A stretch of 64,000 nt of DNA from Mugil cephalus. Its lineage: Eukaryota > Chordata > Actinopteri > Mugiliformes > Mugilidae. The notes beneath the pieces were generated by a model. That model was not told where the DNA came from. It ran no database searches and was given only the letters and a program-made list of their open reading frames with translations. The position numbers and the translations under genes were made by a program. Each line of letters starts with the position of its first letter. The stretch's first letter is position 1. Of the stretch, positions 1-10,780 are shown in pieces. The DNA is taken from NCBI RefSeq assembly GCF_022458985.1, contig NC_061771.1:27210001-27274000 (forward strand), given 5' to 3'.

Positions 1-43
1 CGATCTATCACCAGTCAACCAGGAGACTTAATCAAACGCAGTG

Positions 44-507
44 TGACGTCATTTCAACGTTGATCCACTTTTAACGTGCCGAGTACCGAGTGTAGCTAAT
101 TAGCTTGCTTGCCGATTAGCCTATTGTCTGCTAACCGGTACAGCGTTGCTACGTCTTTGTGTGAGAATCTCCGTTGACATATTGAAGTATGTGGTATCTA
201 GCGCTCTGATGCTCCTGTGTTGAGATTCTATCGATTAGCCATATGGACTGATGGAGCTTCAGAAGCTGCTCTACTATGTCACCGACACACTGAACGGTTG
301 CCGAGGCAACTGTTGCAATAAAGTCTGGGATTTGTAGTATTAATGGAGCGCACGCAAAATACATGGGGGTCCGATTCTGATAGATAATACAATACATTTG
401 GCCTCGAGTTTGATATGTTTGCCATAGGGTGACAGAGTTGGACACAACATAGCTGTCAGAGAGGAAGTATTCCTCCTGGCTGAACACTATTGATATTGGT
501 AAGTATG
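44..507 (+). promoter_or_regulatory. Promoter-like element R1, copy 1
   Basis: The block holds three textbook vertebrate promoter motifs: a CRE palindrome TGACGTCA at 44-51, an RFX X-box GTTGCCGAGGCAAC at 297-310, and at 325-338 the reverse complement of ACTACAAATCCCAG, which resembles the ZNF143/SBS motif. A strong splice-donor-like GTAAGTATG begins at 499 on the plus strand. There is no clear TATA box here. The element could be a TATA-less promoter with a non-coding first exon ending at 498. A 112-codon minus-strand open frame overlaps it (149-487) and recurs in unit 2, but I see no protein family in it. The motifs are seen directly; promoter activity is inferred. Confidence 0.5.
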
Positions 508-1531
508 TAAAAAAAAATTAAAAAATAAATAAATAAGGAAACAAATGAAAGAGAGATTTTTCACCGGACCATAAAGTCATATTTTATGTTCAAATAAAAT
601 TTTCCGTTTGTGTTGATTGTGTCATTGGTCTTAAATTTCATTTCAAGTGGCATTAAAACAGTCTTAAAAACAAACTACAGCTTTACAGCTTGAACTATGC
701 TCCCAGTGTTTCAGGATCCCAGCTAGGCCTCTTTTCTGGTAAGTATGAGCTCATAATTAGTAAGTAACTGTTAGAGGCTGTTAGAATTAACTGTTAGAAG
801 ATGAGGTCTACATCATTAATCCACTTATATTCCTAAATTAAATTACTAACTTCTGTATTCCTGGTCACTAACAACTTGAAACTAACTGAGTGCAATTTTG
901 AAAGCATTTATTCCTGGAAATATATCAACTTTTTCTAGATCAACTGGAGTCTCACCAAGAGTGCAACTGGAGTTTAATCTTCTAATGTTGCATGTGCGTT
1001 TGTGATGTCATGTTAGTACGCTATATATTGAAAAGTCATGACATGAAAGGTTGCGGTTACTATCTATGTAGTCCTCTGTTTCATTACATTCAGTCACTAG
1101 ATGTGTCACTAATAAAAACACAGTAGAAAGTAATGCTTTCATCAGTGAAATCTATATTGTTGACCTGAATTCATATGATGGAGACAGACAGCTCATGTGC
1201 TAGATACTGACTATATGTATAGCCTGTATAAAAACAGGCTGCGACTCAGCACCATCAGTAGCTTCTAATAGTAGTTAATGGCATGTTGCAGAACGGCAGC
1301 CTGGTTAAAATATGCAGTATTTCTCTGTTGCTCTAAATTGACTGCTAGCGTACTTATGCAGTAAGTCCATATCAGATTAAACTGTGCAATTTATATTTAA
1401 ATAATTTTACATTACATTGGCAAGTAAGGAAAAAAACAGCCTGTTCAGCTTTTCATAGAAAACAAGGTCTCATGCAGGGTTGGAGTCTCACATGATATTT
1501 ATTCTGGAAGAGTTTTGTGACATATTTATCC
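508..1531. repeat. Shared intergenic block with TATA hairpin, copy 1
   Basis: No gene seen. The stretch from about 671 recurs at 22496-23358, at 40085-40912, inverted at 32765-33290, and degraded near 58430-58620. At 1221-1240 it has AGCCTGT...ACAGGCT arms enclosing TATAAAA (1227-1233), followed by GACTCAGCA, an AP-1/Maf-like site. A poly(A) signal for gene A lies on the minus strand at 1498-1503. Its surroundings match the 3'-UTR ends of the other protease copies. Confidence 0.6.
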
Positions 1532-2392
1532 TTAAAGGGGACATGAAACAAACGGAACATGCACCAACATAGTGAAAGTGTACATATTTTAAACATAATG
1601 GATCATTTTTGGTCGTACTGTCGTACTCCGTCATCGGATCGGTCAGGTGCTTTGGCTGCAAGTGAAGAAGACGCAGTTTAGGGAGAAAATCTGTCAGAGG
1701 ACGAGGCAGAAAGCTGGATTTTTCTCTCTGCTGCTTTCAGCCTCACTCCACTGCATGTCAGAGACAGATAAAAATGATGATACAAATATATATTTGATAC
1801 TATTTATCCCAGGGAAGAAATTACCAACAATCTGGTGGCATTTAAATGAGACCCACCTTTACAGAAGGTTGATTGAATGTTTTTATACGTCTAAAGTTAA
1901 TAGTTCATCTCGACTTTGTGCTCTAACATCTGTATAAACTTTGATTTATAGCACATCCTTCAAAATTCTTAAGATCACACACGACCTCGGTTATTATTAG
2001 AAACTACCAGAGGTCCCCTGGTAAAACTACTCCAGTGCGATTAGGGCTTTAAAGTTTTGATCAGCTGATCAATGAACAGCCTATTTCAGTTAAATCGTTG
2101 TTTTCAATAAATTGCCAGCTCAACTTTTTGGTCTCTTGTTCCCATTTGTTTGCATTTTTTCAATGAACATGCAGCTTCTCAGTGTGTCTGCAAAGTCAGC
2201 CGACCAATCCAATGATGTCACGTCTGGCGACACAACCGTGATGGCGACGTCCTGTGTTTTAACAGTGAAACTTAAATGGCAAGATTTTGAAAATCCTTTG
2301 GCCATCAGTGATAAAACATATATAATCTTTTTGGTGTGGGAGACTTTCTTTAAATTATTATAACTATGTTTAATGTGTCATGTCCCCTTTAA
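1532..2392. mobile_element. TTAA-flanked MITE-like element, copy 1
   Basis: The 861-bp segment is bounded by TTAA at 1532-1535 and 2389-2392. Short terminal inverted repeats start AGGGGACATGA on both sides. Duplication of TTAA is typical of piggyBac-type transposition. It lies 12 bp beyond the stop of gene A, inside the 3'-UTR. Copy C keeps an uninterrupted version of this 3'-UTR, with a single TTAA at 42367-42370 in the matching place, which serves as an empty site. No transposase frame is visible, so the element is non-autonomous. Family assignment rests on ends and target site only. Confidence 0.7.
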
Positions 2393-2404
2393 CCTCAGAG
2401 TGAG

Positions 2405-4296
2405 TTAAGAGTGACTTAATTTTCTCTTTGGAGTAGTAACACTTTGTATCCACGTGGAATAGCCTGGATGACAAAGGTCTATGAATCCAAATGCTTCTTT
2501 AGTTGCATGTATATCATTTCCGGTGAAGCTGATTACACCGTAGAGCTTGTCTTTGAACACGACTCCTCCACCAGAGTCACCCTGTGAGAAAGAGGAACAT
2601 GTTTATGGAAAGGTTTGTGCTTCATTTTTTCATTTAAACTATTGAAGATGTTCCAGGTCAGTAGCTGTATCAACTCACAGGAGATGCATCCTTTCCACCA
2701 GCTTGACCACAGAACCAGTGCTGGTAATGATGTGGTGTGTTCTTCTTAAGTTCTTTCAGCCTAGTGCAGTCAACGACGTTAACATCTGCACATTGGAGAG
2801 TTGGTGATGACTTGTCAACTACAAAGTAAAGAAAAAAGAGAAATGAAATCTCCATAGAATGTAATCTGAGACACATTTTTCAAAATAAATTGCCCAGTTA
2901 AAATGGATAATATGGAAACCAGTCCAGATGGTATTTATGTTTTTATATTATTATTATATTAGTAACAGATGAAATGTCAGCCACTTGATTAATATGTATT
3001 AACTTGTAAAAATGATGATGAAACGATAATTCAAAGAAAATCTCACTTCTTTTATGTTCAGGGCCCATGGTACTGGATCCATAACCTGCAATCTGCACTT
3101 TGTTTCCCCTTGAAAAAAAAAATAATCAAAAGAAGAATGTTCTCAAAACTCAACCGATAATAACTTTTACTTATCATTTCAGTTTCATATTTGTTCAGAT
3201 CTACACACTAGAAGGAAAGCGTCAAATAAACAAAAAGGACAAATAAAATGAAGTCCAGTCAGTAGCTCAACATTATTTTCCATTATTGTAAATTATTATT
3301 ATTATTATTATTTTTGATTATGAAGCTTCTGACTGAGAATCATTATTAGGAATTATACTAAAAACAATGCAGTTGCAAAAAATGTGTTTTGAATTAAACT
3401 GAATAAAAAAAATGAAGAATTAAAATAAAGTAAACATTAGTACATGTTTAACTACTCACAACTGGAGTCTTGCATTGCAGTCAGCAAGATCAACAGACGG
3501 AATCTGATTTAGAAAGTCAGTAATTTCTCTTCCGTCAGGTAACTTCAGTAACATGATATCGTGTGGTCCCTGTTTGTCTTTGTAGATCTCAGGTTGTGCC
3601 GTTATGACCACTTCCTTTGCTTGACCTCGATGTACTCCTAAAATGACGGACAATTTGCTGCAAGCACAGATAACATCTTGTTACGTCTTGCATAGTGATT
3701 TCGTTTTAGGTAAAACCATGAATACCTGTCGATGTTCTTGATGTCCAAACCGCAGTGAGCCGCAGTCAGAACCCACTGTTTACGGATCAGAGAACCTCCA
3801 CAGATTTTGTGCAGCCTTCCAATGGACCATTTCACTTTCACGTGATACAGACGCTCTTCTTTACCACAGTCTTGACCTCCGATGATCCTTTTGTGCACAT
3901 CCACCACTGTGCTCACTGTGGTACCTGAAAGAGAAAATGATCTACTATGAGTTGGAACTTGGTGCTAAAATTGGTTGGTTTTACTCACTGAACAACATAG
4001 TCACTCACTGCCTCAATGACTAAACATAGAGTTTAGATAAATCATTTATTACAAAACACCCAACAGCCCAAATCTACTCAAACATGTTAAAAGTATAAAA
4101 ATATCAGTAATGTCCTCTTTCCATGCATTGAATGAGGGAGGGAGACAGTACATTAAACCTTCAGAACTAGCATCTGATGGATCAACAAAACATGATGTGG
4201 TCAAGTTTCAAAATGAAGAAATCACATAAACATCATTCCCTACTCACCGACCCACAGCAGAACAAGAAGAAGCGTCAGACGAGCCATCGCTTTCAT
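2405..4296 (-). CDS. Trypsin-like serine protease (S1A), copy A, intact, six exons
   Basis: Predicted secreted serine endopeptidase, 274 residues. Exons on the minus strand: 4296-4248, 3924-3726, 3657-3460, 3108-3047, 2818-2679, 2581-2405 (825 nt with TAA); all introns are GT-AG and phases agree. Residues 1-17 form a Leu-rich signal peptide. VHKR (26-29) precedes the mature start IIGG (30-33), as in trypsin zymogens. The triad is His73 in TAAHC, Asp116 in HDIMLLK and Ser219 in GDSGG. The S1 pocket residue (chymotrypsin 189) is Asp213, which predicts cleavage after Lys/Arg. The usual C191-C220 disulfide is missing: position 191 is Ser and no partner Cys is seen. A CCAAT box and octamer lie upstream. 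The substrate is unknown; similar multi-copy proteases occur in percomorph fish. I am confident of the family and gene model, less of the function. Confidence 0.88.
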
Positions 4297-4371
4297 TCTG
4301 CTTCCAGTGACTTCTGTCCAGTGGCACTAACTTTTAACCATGTTCACCATCTCATGTTGGTCATGGAGCAG

Positions 4372-4439
4372 CCAATCACAGAGCAGAGCTTTATCAACAG
4401 AATCACATCATGTATACAGCTTTTCACATTCATGCAAAT
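4372..4439 (-). promoter_or_regulatory. Conserved protease promoter: CCAAT box and octamer
   Basis: Upstream of gene A on the minus strand are ATTGG (CCAAT at 4372-4376) and the octamer ATTTGCAT (4439-4432). Both are kept at B (25903-25907, 25963-25970), C (44426-44430, 44486-44493) and D (28265-28269, 28202-28209). A weak GATAAAG lies between them. The motifs are visible; use by NF-Y or POU factors is inferred. Confidence 0.5.
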
Positions 4440-4914
4440 GTTAAATAGTCGACAATTCTAGTTCCTTTTTGGAAAGATAAAGTGACATCTGACAGTTATT
4501 GCAAAATTAGTCTTTTGACAGGAGCTGATTTACATCAGCAACACACTTCTAACATCATCTCCCAAGTACAAACTGCTCTGTTTCACAACTTTTCCTTTTG
4601 GCTTTTAAACAATTATTTCCCTGTAAATGTTTTCAGTGATTCTCTGGTTTAAACTATCAGTGTGTGTTTAGTAAATGTGTTCTGTGTTGCAGAGCACGGA
4701 GTGGTGATAACTAACTTGTTAACCTTAAAATGCAGAACAGACCACTAGAGTTTCAAATAATACAGGTGAGCTGTCTGTTCTCAGCAAGAATGTAGATTTC
4801 ATTTCATGGTTCCTAAGCATTACAGTAAGAATGAAAGCAGTGGACTACATAGACAAAATATGAAGTAGAAATGTGATAAATATCGTGTAGTGTCGTGTCT
4901 ATGGGGTGGGGGTG
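4440..4914. other. Intergenic, upstream flank of gene A
   Basis: No gene seen. This flank is nearly identical to 44494-44967 upstream of copy C and related to 25971-26210 upstream of B, so the duplicated unit includes the far promoter region. Confidence 0.6.
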
Positions 4915-5072
4915 TCTGGTCTGGTCTAGGTGGGTGCTACATGTAACATCCACAGGAATGAATGTCAGGTCCAAAAGTTTCTCAGCAGAACACTGAATTG
5001 GCACAAGATAGTTGATGTTATTTACTTTACTTTTCCTGCCAGTGGTTTTAATGTTGTGGCTGATCTGTGTAT
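4915..5072 (-). mobile_element. Tc1/mariner-derived fragment 1
   Basis: Read on the minus strand it carries the terminal motif GATCAGCCACAACATTAAAA-like sequence, then jumps to a scrap of Tc1-type transposase whose frame reads LLDLTFIPVDVTCS. In full-length fish Tc1 elements these two parts are far apart, so this is an internally deleted relic. Related copies lie near 30625, 41862 (opposite strand), 44968 and 47853. No functional transposase remains. Confidence 0.65.
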
Positions 5073-5580
5073 GTTAAAAACATATAATGCACTGACAAAC
5101 AAGAACATTTTCTTGAACTTGTAATTTTGCTCTCAACGAGTGTGACATTATCAGCGACAAATTCAACTAGAGAATTCCCTCTGGGAAATTTTGAAAGGGC
5201 TACGGGGGGCTGCTGCCGGGGGTACCGTCTCTGTCAACATCAGCATAGTTAGCTTACACTTAGCACAGTTAACCTTACACTTAGCACACTTAACTCACAT
5301 TTAGCACAGTTAGCATGCGGTTAGCACAATTAGCTTAAGGTAAGCACAGTTAGCCTGTGTTTGAGAGAGTAATGCGGGCTTCTGCGCACATGTGTGTGGG
5401 TCCTACTACTCTTCCTGTGTGTATCTGTAACTGTGATAACATAAGTGTACCTGTGTTTGTTTGTGTGTGCATGTGTGTGGTGTGCTTGCACTCATGTGTG
5501 TGTGTGTGTATCTGTGATAACAAAGTTACCTGTGTGGGTGGGGAAGTGTGTGTGTTGGTGTGTATTGTTGTAACATAAAT
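5073..5580. repeat. TAGC minisatellite and TG-rich microsatellite
   Basis: From about 5245 to 5352 a degenerate 20-bp repeat with core TTAGCACAGTTAGC is present in about six copies. It is followed by TG-rich sequence (5385-5570). The same pair recurs at 10141-10400, 13835-14060, 45297-45590 and, degraded, 52400-52740. Open frames across the TG run are compositional. Confidence 0.7.
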
Positions 5581-6640
5581 GTGTGGGACACAGGGATCAG
5601 CTGTATTAACAGTAGAGACATCAAGAGGAGTCCATGATGAATGAACTGGTCTCAGCTGTGGCCCAGAGCTACAGCTCAGGAGTTGCCGTGGTAACCCAAG
5701 GTGGTCGTCAATGACGACAGAAGCGCGCAGAGCCGGGACACAGAGAGACGTGGAGAAATAGGCTGATTTTCCCGCTTTTTGCTGGTCTCACATTTAACAG
5801 TAGCTCCTATCAGAAAAACAAGCAGACCGTGGGCGTCGTAAGACCTTCCTGAACACTTTGATATGTTTTTTGTCCTTCTACAGTAAATATTCTGGACACA
5901 CTAGTGAGTTAAAAACAAAGATCCCTTCTCCTTCTCTCAGAAAATCTTTAAACTGGAGTGAATTGAGAGCAGACAAGTACTTTACCGCGAACAGAGACTG
6001 GAAGTTTAAATTCTGTACCTCTCACTGCTTTGCCGAGCACATTGTGAGAGACACAACACGTTTGTCTACAACTGTGGAAAAAATCATGTGTCTAGTGTGT
6101 AAATTGTGGCCAGGACGAGCGTGGAAAGAGAAAAGCTTCAACCAATTTCACACCCGTTCTCTCCCTCTAAGTAGCAACATTCCGCACTCTAGAACGAGTT
6201 TCGAGAGAAATACTCATGGTCATTGAACAGTGATCGATCAAAAACTATAAGACCTGTCAAAAAGAGGAGTAATACACCAATACACAAGGCTTGTGTCTAC
6301 ATTTTAAAGTTCGAATGAAGTCTCTAGGTGAAAGGATGCCTGAGCAGTAGACTTTTGAAAATCTGTTTTTTTTTGCGTGGTTTTTTTGGCCGTCCCATTC
6401 ATTTTCAATGGGAAATTTGTCGCAGTTTCGTATTTGTATTTCTTAAAGAAAAGTAATAGCACACCGATCCTGACCAAACTGCAGCTTTTGATATATAACT
6501 CAACCTGCAACTCTTCAAGCTGTAGGATGAGTTAAGGGATGAAAAATGGGAGGAAGAGGGAAAAAAAAGAGAAGAAACTCGCGGAATAACAATAGGGCCT
6601 CGGGGCTCTGGCGTTGCCCCGTAGCCCTAATCATGACACA
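5581..6640 (+). other. Shared block with unidentified 122-codon ORF
   Basis: An open frame at 5858-6226 (122 codons) has a close relative at 45837-46241 (134 codons) and an inverted partial one at 49164-49451. The protein is basic and rich in Ser, Lys and aromatic residues (for example KYFTANRDWKFKFCTSHCF), with no signal peptide, membrane segment or family I recognise. A splice-acceptor-like ttctacag lies at its start, so it might be an exon. The 6240-6640 part recurs inverted at 12270-12760 and 48950-49080. It could be a decayed repeat rather than a gene. Confidence 0.3.
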
Positions 6641-7153
6641 AAATACAAAAACATTTTCCACCTGGAGTTTTATTCCATCCATATAGAGCAAATCCGATAA
6701 TATATATATATATATTTTAAGATATTGTGTCATTGACTCAAAACACTGCTTTCATAAACACACTGCACTGACAGTAGAGCGAGTGTGTCTGTATTATATC
6801 TGTATATCATAACAAAATAACCATAACAGTGTTGTATATAATGGAGCCTTGTAGCCAGTGAGGCTGATAATAAAATAATAATAATAATAGTCACCACTGT
6901 TTGAACAGAAGGAAAATCGTTACATGACTCATCTGATTCACCTTCTCCTTTCTCTAAGTGTCAGTGAGCATTCAGATACAGGGGTGTGAAAAGGTATCGG
7001 CCTCCTTCCTGATTTCTTCTTCTTCTTTTTGTTTGTTTGTTACTTGGAAATGTTTCACATCATGAAACTAATTTAAATATTAGTCAAAGATAACTCAGGT
7101 AAACTCAAAATGCAGTTTTTAAATGAAGGCTTTTATTATCATGTTCTGTTGAA
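6641..7153. repeat. 5' flank of last-exon module
   Basis: No gene seen. This stretch of about 510 bp (TA-rich start, then GATAATAAAATAATAATAAT-type tract and a ctcctttctctaag segment) travels with most last-exon modules. Copies lie at 8530-9080 (inverted), 11725-12250 (inverted), 31030-31570, 46630-47140, 48240-48795 and, degraded, 50700-51240. Confidence 0.65.
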
Positions 7154-7480
7154 GACACAGTCTACTCCCGACCACTGGTTCTGTGGTCAAGCTCCGGGAG
7201 TGGATGCATGTCGTGTGAGTTGATACAGCTACTGACCTGGAACATTTTCAATAGTTTAACATTCATCAGTATTTTAATTAACAAAGTGCAACTCTTTCCA
7301 TAAACATGTTCCTCTTTCTCACAGGGTGACTCTGGTGGAGGAGTCGTGTTCAATGGCCGGCTCTACGGTTTGATCAGGTCTGGTGGTGTATGTGCAATGC
7401 AACAACCAATTCGCTTCGTAAACATTTGTCACCCAGACTTTGTAATATGGATTAAAAAAACTACTGGTCTGCCATGGTGA
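7154..7480 (+). pseudogene. Protease last-exon module M1 (exon 5 end plus intact exon 6)
   Basis: Holds the last ~60 nt of protease exon 5 (7154-7214; HWFCGQAPGVDACR), intron 5 and a full open exon 6 (7325-7480, 52 codons to TGA) starting GDSGGG. Joined, the active-site stretch reads DACRGDSGG, with Asp at pocket position 189 and Cys at 191; exon 6 also has a Cys at position 220, so the C191-C220 disulfide could form, unlike in gene A. Exons 1-4 are absent. The 5' break at 'gacacag' is shared with M2, M4, M6, M7 and M8. It cannot make a protease alone. Confidence 0.75.
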
Positions 7481-8205
7481 AAAAAATTGGTCTGTTCTTT
7501 GGTTTAAAATAAACATGTAACAAAATTCTTCCAGAGTAACTATTATGTGACACTGAAACTGTGCATGAGACCCTGTTTTCTATGAAAACTTAAAATTCTC
7601 TAACATTACACACACAGATTTAGGAGTGGATGCATGTCGTGTGAGTTGATACAGCTACTGACCTTGAACATTTTCAATAGTTTAACATTCATCAGTATTT
7701 TAATTAATTAAAGCAAAACGTTTTTCTGATAGCAACTACAGTTAAATGTGAGACCAGCAAAAAGCGGGAAAATCAGCCTATTTCTCCACGTCTCTCTGTG
7801 TCCCGGCTCTGCGCGCTTCCATCGTCATTGACGACCACCTTGGGTTACCACGGCAACTCCTGAACCTCAGCTCTGGGCCACAGCTGAGACCAGTTCATTC
7901 ATCATGGACTCCTCTTGATGTCTCTACTGTTAATACAGATGATCCCTGTGTCCCACACATTTATGTTACAACAACACACACCAACACACACACCTCCCCA
8001 CCCACACAGGTAACTTTATTATCACAGATACACACGCACACACAAACACACAGGTAACTTTATATTATTACAGTTACACACACACATGCGCGCGTAAGTT
8101 TTCATAGAAAACGGTCTCATGCACGGTTTCAGTGTCACATAATATTTATTTGAGAAGAATTTTGTGACATGTTAATCTTAAGCTAGAACAGATCAACACA
8201 TCTTT
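7481..8205. repeat. Spacer of an inverted repeat, with CA tract
   Basis: No gene. It contains the 3'-UTR of M1 (AATAAA near 7508), an inverted copy of 5580-5815, and CA-rich sequence at 7970-8090. It separates module M1 (plus) from the near mirror-image module M2 (minus). Confidence 0.6.
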
Positions 8206-8529
8206 TCACCATGACAGACCAGTAGTAGCTCGAATCCATTGTACAAAGTCTGGGTGACAAATGTTTACAAAGCAAATTGGTTGTTACACATACACCAACA
8301 GACCTGATTAAACCGTAGAGCCAGCTATTGAACACGACTCCTCCACCAGAGTCACCCTGTGAAAAAGAGGAACATGTTTATGGAAAGAGTTTTGCTTTTA
8401 TTAATTGAAATACTGATGAATGCTAAACTATTGAAAATGTTCCAGGTCAGTAGCTGTATCAACTCACACGACATGCATCCACTCCTGGAGCTTAACCACA
8501 GAACCAGTGGTCGGGAGTAAACTGTGTCT
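8206..8529 (-). pseudogene. Protease last-exon module M2, broken
   Basis: Exon 6 (8356-8206) is 151 nt against 156 in M1, because 5 nt are lost after GVC, shifting the frame. The exon 5 remnant (8468 to about 8527) has CAA changed to TAA right after WFCG. It is the inverted partner of M1 and is non-functional. Confidence 0.75.
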
Positions 8530-9245
8530 TCAACAGAACATGATAATAAAAGCCTTCATTTAAAAACTGTATTTTGAGTTTACCTGAGTTATCTTTGACT
8601 AATATTAAAATTAGTTTGATGATGTGAAACATTTCAGCGTGACAAACAAATAACAAATAAAAAAAGAAGAAGGAAGGAGGCCGATACCTTTTCACACCCC
8701 TGTAAGTATCTGAATACTCACTGACACTTAGAGAAAGGAGAAGGTGAATCAGATGAGTCATGTAACGATTTTCCTTCTGTTCAAACAGTGGTGACTATTA
8801 TTATTATTATTTTATTATCAGCCTCACTGGCTACAAGGCTCCATTATATACAACACTGTTATGGTTATTTTGTTATGATATACAGATATAATACAGACAC
8901 ACTCGCTCTACTGTCAGTGCAGTGTGTTTATGAAAGCAGTGTTTTAAGTTAATAAAAAATTATCTTAAAAAAAAAATTATATATATATATATATATATTA
9001 TTGGATGTGGTCTATATGGATGGAATAAAACTCCAGGTGGAAAACGTTTTTGTATTTTGTGTCATAATTGAATTTGTCGTTGATAATGTCAAATAAATCT
9101 AAATAAATCTGTGTGTGTAATGTTAGAGAATTTTAAGTTTTCATAGAAAACAGGGCCTCATGCACGGTTTCAGTGTCACATAATATTTACTCTGGAAGAA
9201 TTTTGTGTCATGTTTATTTCAAACCATAGAACAGACCACATTTTT
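8530..9245. repeat. Inverted module flank and 3'-UTR of M3
   Basis: No gene. The span 8530-9080 mirrors 6660-7150. A TA microsatellite lies near 8980-9000, and 9120-9245 is the 3'-UTR of M3 with the shared AATATTTA(C/T)TCTGG poly(A) region. Confidence 0.55.
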
Positions 9246-9849
9246 TCACCATGACAGACCAGAAATAGCTTGAATCCATTTGAGTATATTTGATTGTTCC
9301 ATTGTGCGTTCACCACCACCCTGGATTAAACCGTAGAGCCGACCATTGACCACGACTCCTCCACCAGAGTCACCCTGTGAGAAAGAGGAACATGTTTATG
9401 GAAAGAGTTGCACTTTGTTAATTAAAATACTGATGAATGTTAAACTACTGAAAATGTTCCATGTTAGTAGCTGTATCAACTCACACGACATGCATCCACT
9501 CCAGCAGCTTCACCACAGAACCAGTGCGTGCAAGAATATAATTTGAGGCAGGAAACTGTTTGACTGTAACATAAATTATATCAGTTGAAATTAATCCCAT
9601 TATATTTTCAGTTTTTCAAAATAAATTGCCCAGTTAAAACGCACAAAATAGAAATCAGTCCAGGCTGGCATTTATGTTTTTATATTATTAAATAATAATT
9701 TAGTGTCATTGAAGATCAACACTGATACAGATTTATTATCCTGAAAATAATAATGATAAAATAATAATTCATACAAAAATCTCACCAAATTTACTTTTAC
9801 TGGTCACGTTGGTGGAGCCATGTCCTGCAATCTGCAGCACGTCTCCTTT
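9246..9849 (-). pseudogene. Protease fragment M3: exon 6, exon 5 end, exon 4
   Basis: Exon 6 (9374-9246) is open but only 43 codons: 27 nt are missing in frame, removing the conserved FVNICHPDF stretch before the last helix. The exon 5 remnant (9485 to about 9525) lacks its 5' two-thirds. Intron 4 and exon 4 (about 9848-9786, LQIAGHGSTNVTSK) follow. Exons 1-3 are missing: at about 10065 the sequence runs into the 'aattccctctggg' block. M5 shares the 27-nt loss. Confidence 0.7.
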
Positions 9850-10780
9850 AGATAAAATAACATTACATTTACTTATTATCATTTCAATTTTAAAATTCTT
9901 CAGATCCAAACACTAAAAAACTAAACAAATAAACAAAAAGGAAAAAAAATAAAAATAAAATAAAGGTCAGTCAGTAGCTCTAGCTCAATGTTAATTTTCA
10001 TTATTTTCCTTTTTTATTACGTTTGTTTATCATAAAGCTTCAGACAGAAAAGCATTGTGGAACTAGAAAATTCCCTCTGGGAAACTTTGAACGGCCTACG
10101 GGAGTTAATGCCAGGGTACCGTCTCTGTCAACATGGGAATTAGCACTTAGCACTTTTTGCCTACATTTAGCACAAATAGCTTATGGTTAGCACAGTTAGC
10201 TTACAGTGAGTAGAGTTAACCTGCAGTTAGCACACTTAACTCACATTTAGCACAGTTAGCTTACGGTTAGCACAGTTAGCTTACGGTTAGCACAGTTAGC
10301 CTACATTTAGCACAGATAGCCTGTGTGTGAGAGATTAATTACTCTTCCTGTTTGTATTTGTAACTGTATGTGTATCTGTGTGGGTGGGGAGGTGTGTATG
10401 TTGGTGTGTATTGTTGTAACATAAATGTGTGGGACACAGGGATCAGCTGTATTAACAGCAGAGACATCAAGAGGAGTCCATGATTAATGAACTGGTCTCA
10501 GCTGTGGCCCAGAGCTACAGCTCAAGTGTTGCCGTGGCAACTCACAGTGGTCGTCAATGACGACAGAAGCGCGCGGAGCCGGGAGACAAAAAAGAGCTAG
10601 ATTTCCCGCCTTTTCGCTGGTCTCACATTTGGTCTTACTGTGACAAAACCTTAGCTCCTATCAGAAAAACAACCATACCGTGGGCGTCGTAAGACCTTCC
10701 TGAAGAATTTGATATGTTTTTTGTCCTCCTAGAGTAAATATTTTGGACACACTCCAAACACTGTTCTAAAACTTTTGACC
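9850..10780. repeat. Protease intron 3 remnant, TAGC minisatellite, shared block
   Basis: No gene seen. The span 9850-10065 matches intron 3 of the protease copies. After the junction come the aattccctc block and a long TAGC minisatellite (about 10141-10325), then sequence shared with 5581-5850 and 14060-14390. Confidence 0.6.

Noticed and set aside
149..487. Recurring minus-strand ORF (copies near 18279 and 37582) as a protein gene
   Set aside because: It overlaps the promoter-like motifs, has no recognisable domain, and is cut or frameshifted differently in each unit.
4813..5004. Intact Tc1 transposase
   Set aside because: Only a terminal motif and a short internal scrap are present; the catalytic core is absent in every copy.
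5245..5352. CRISPR-like array
   Set aside because: The 20-bp TAGC repeats are contiguous and degenerate with no unique spacers, and the DNA is vertebrate.
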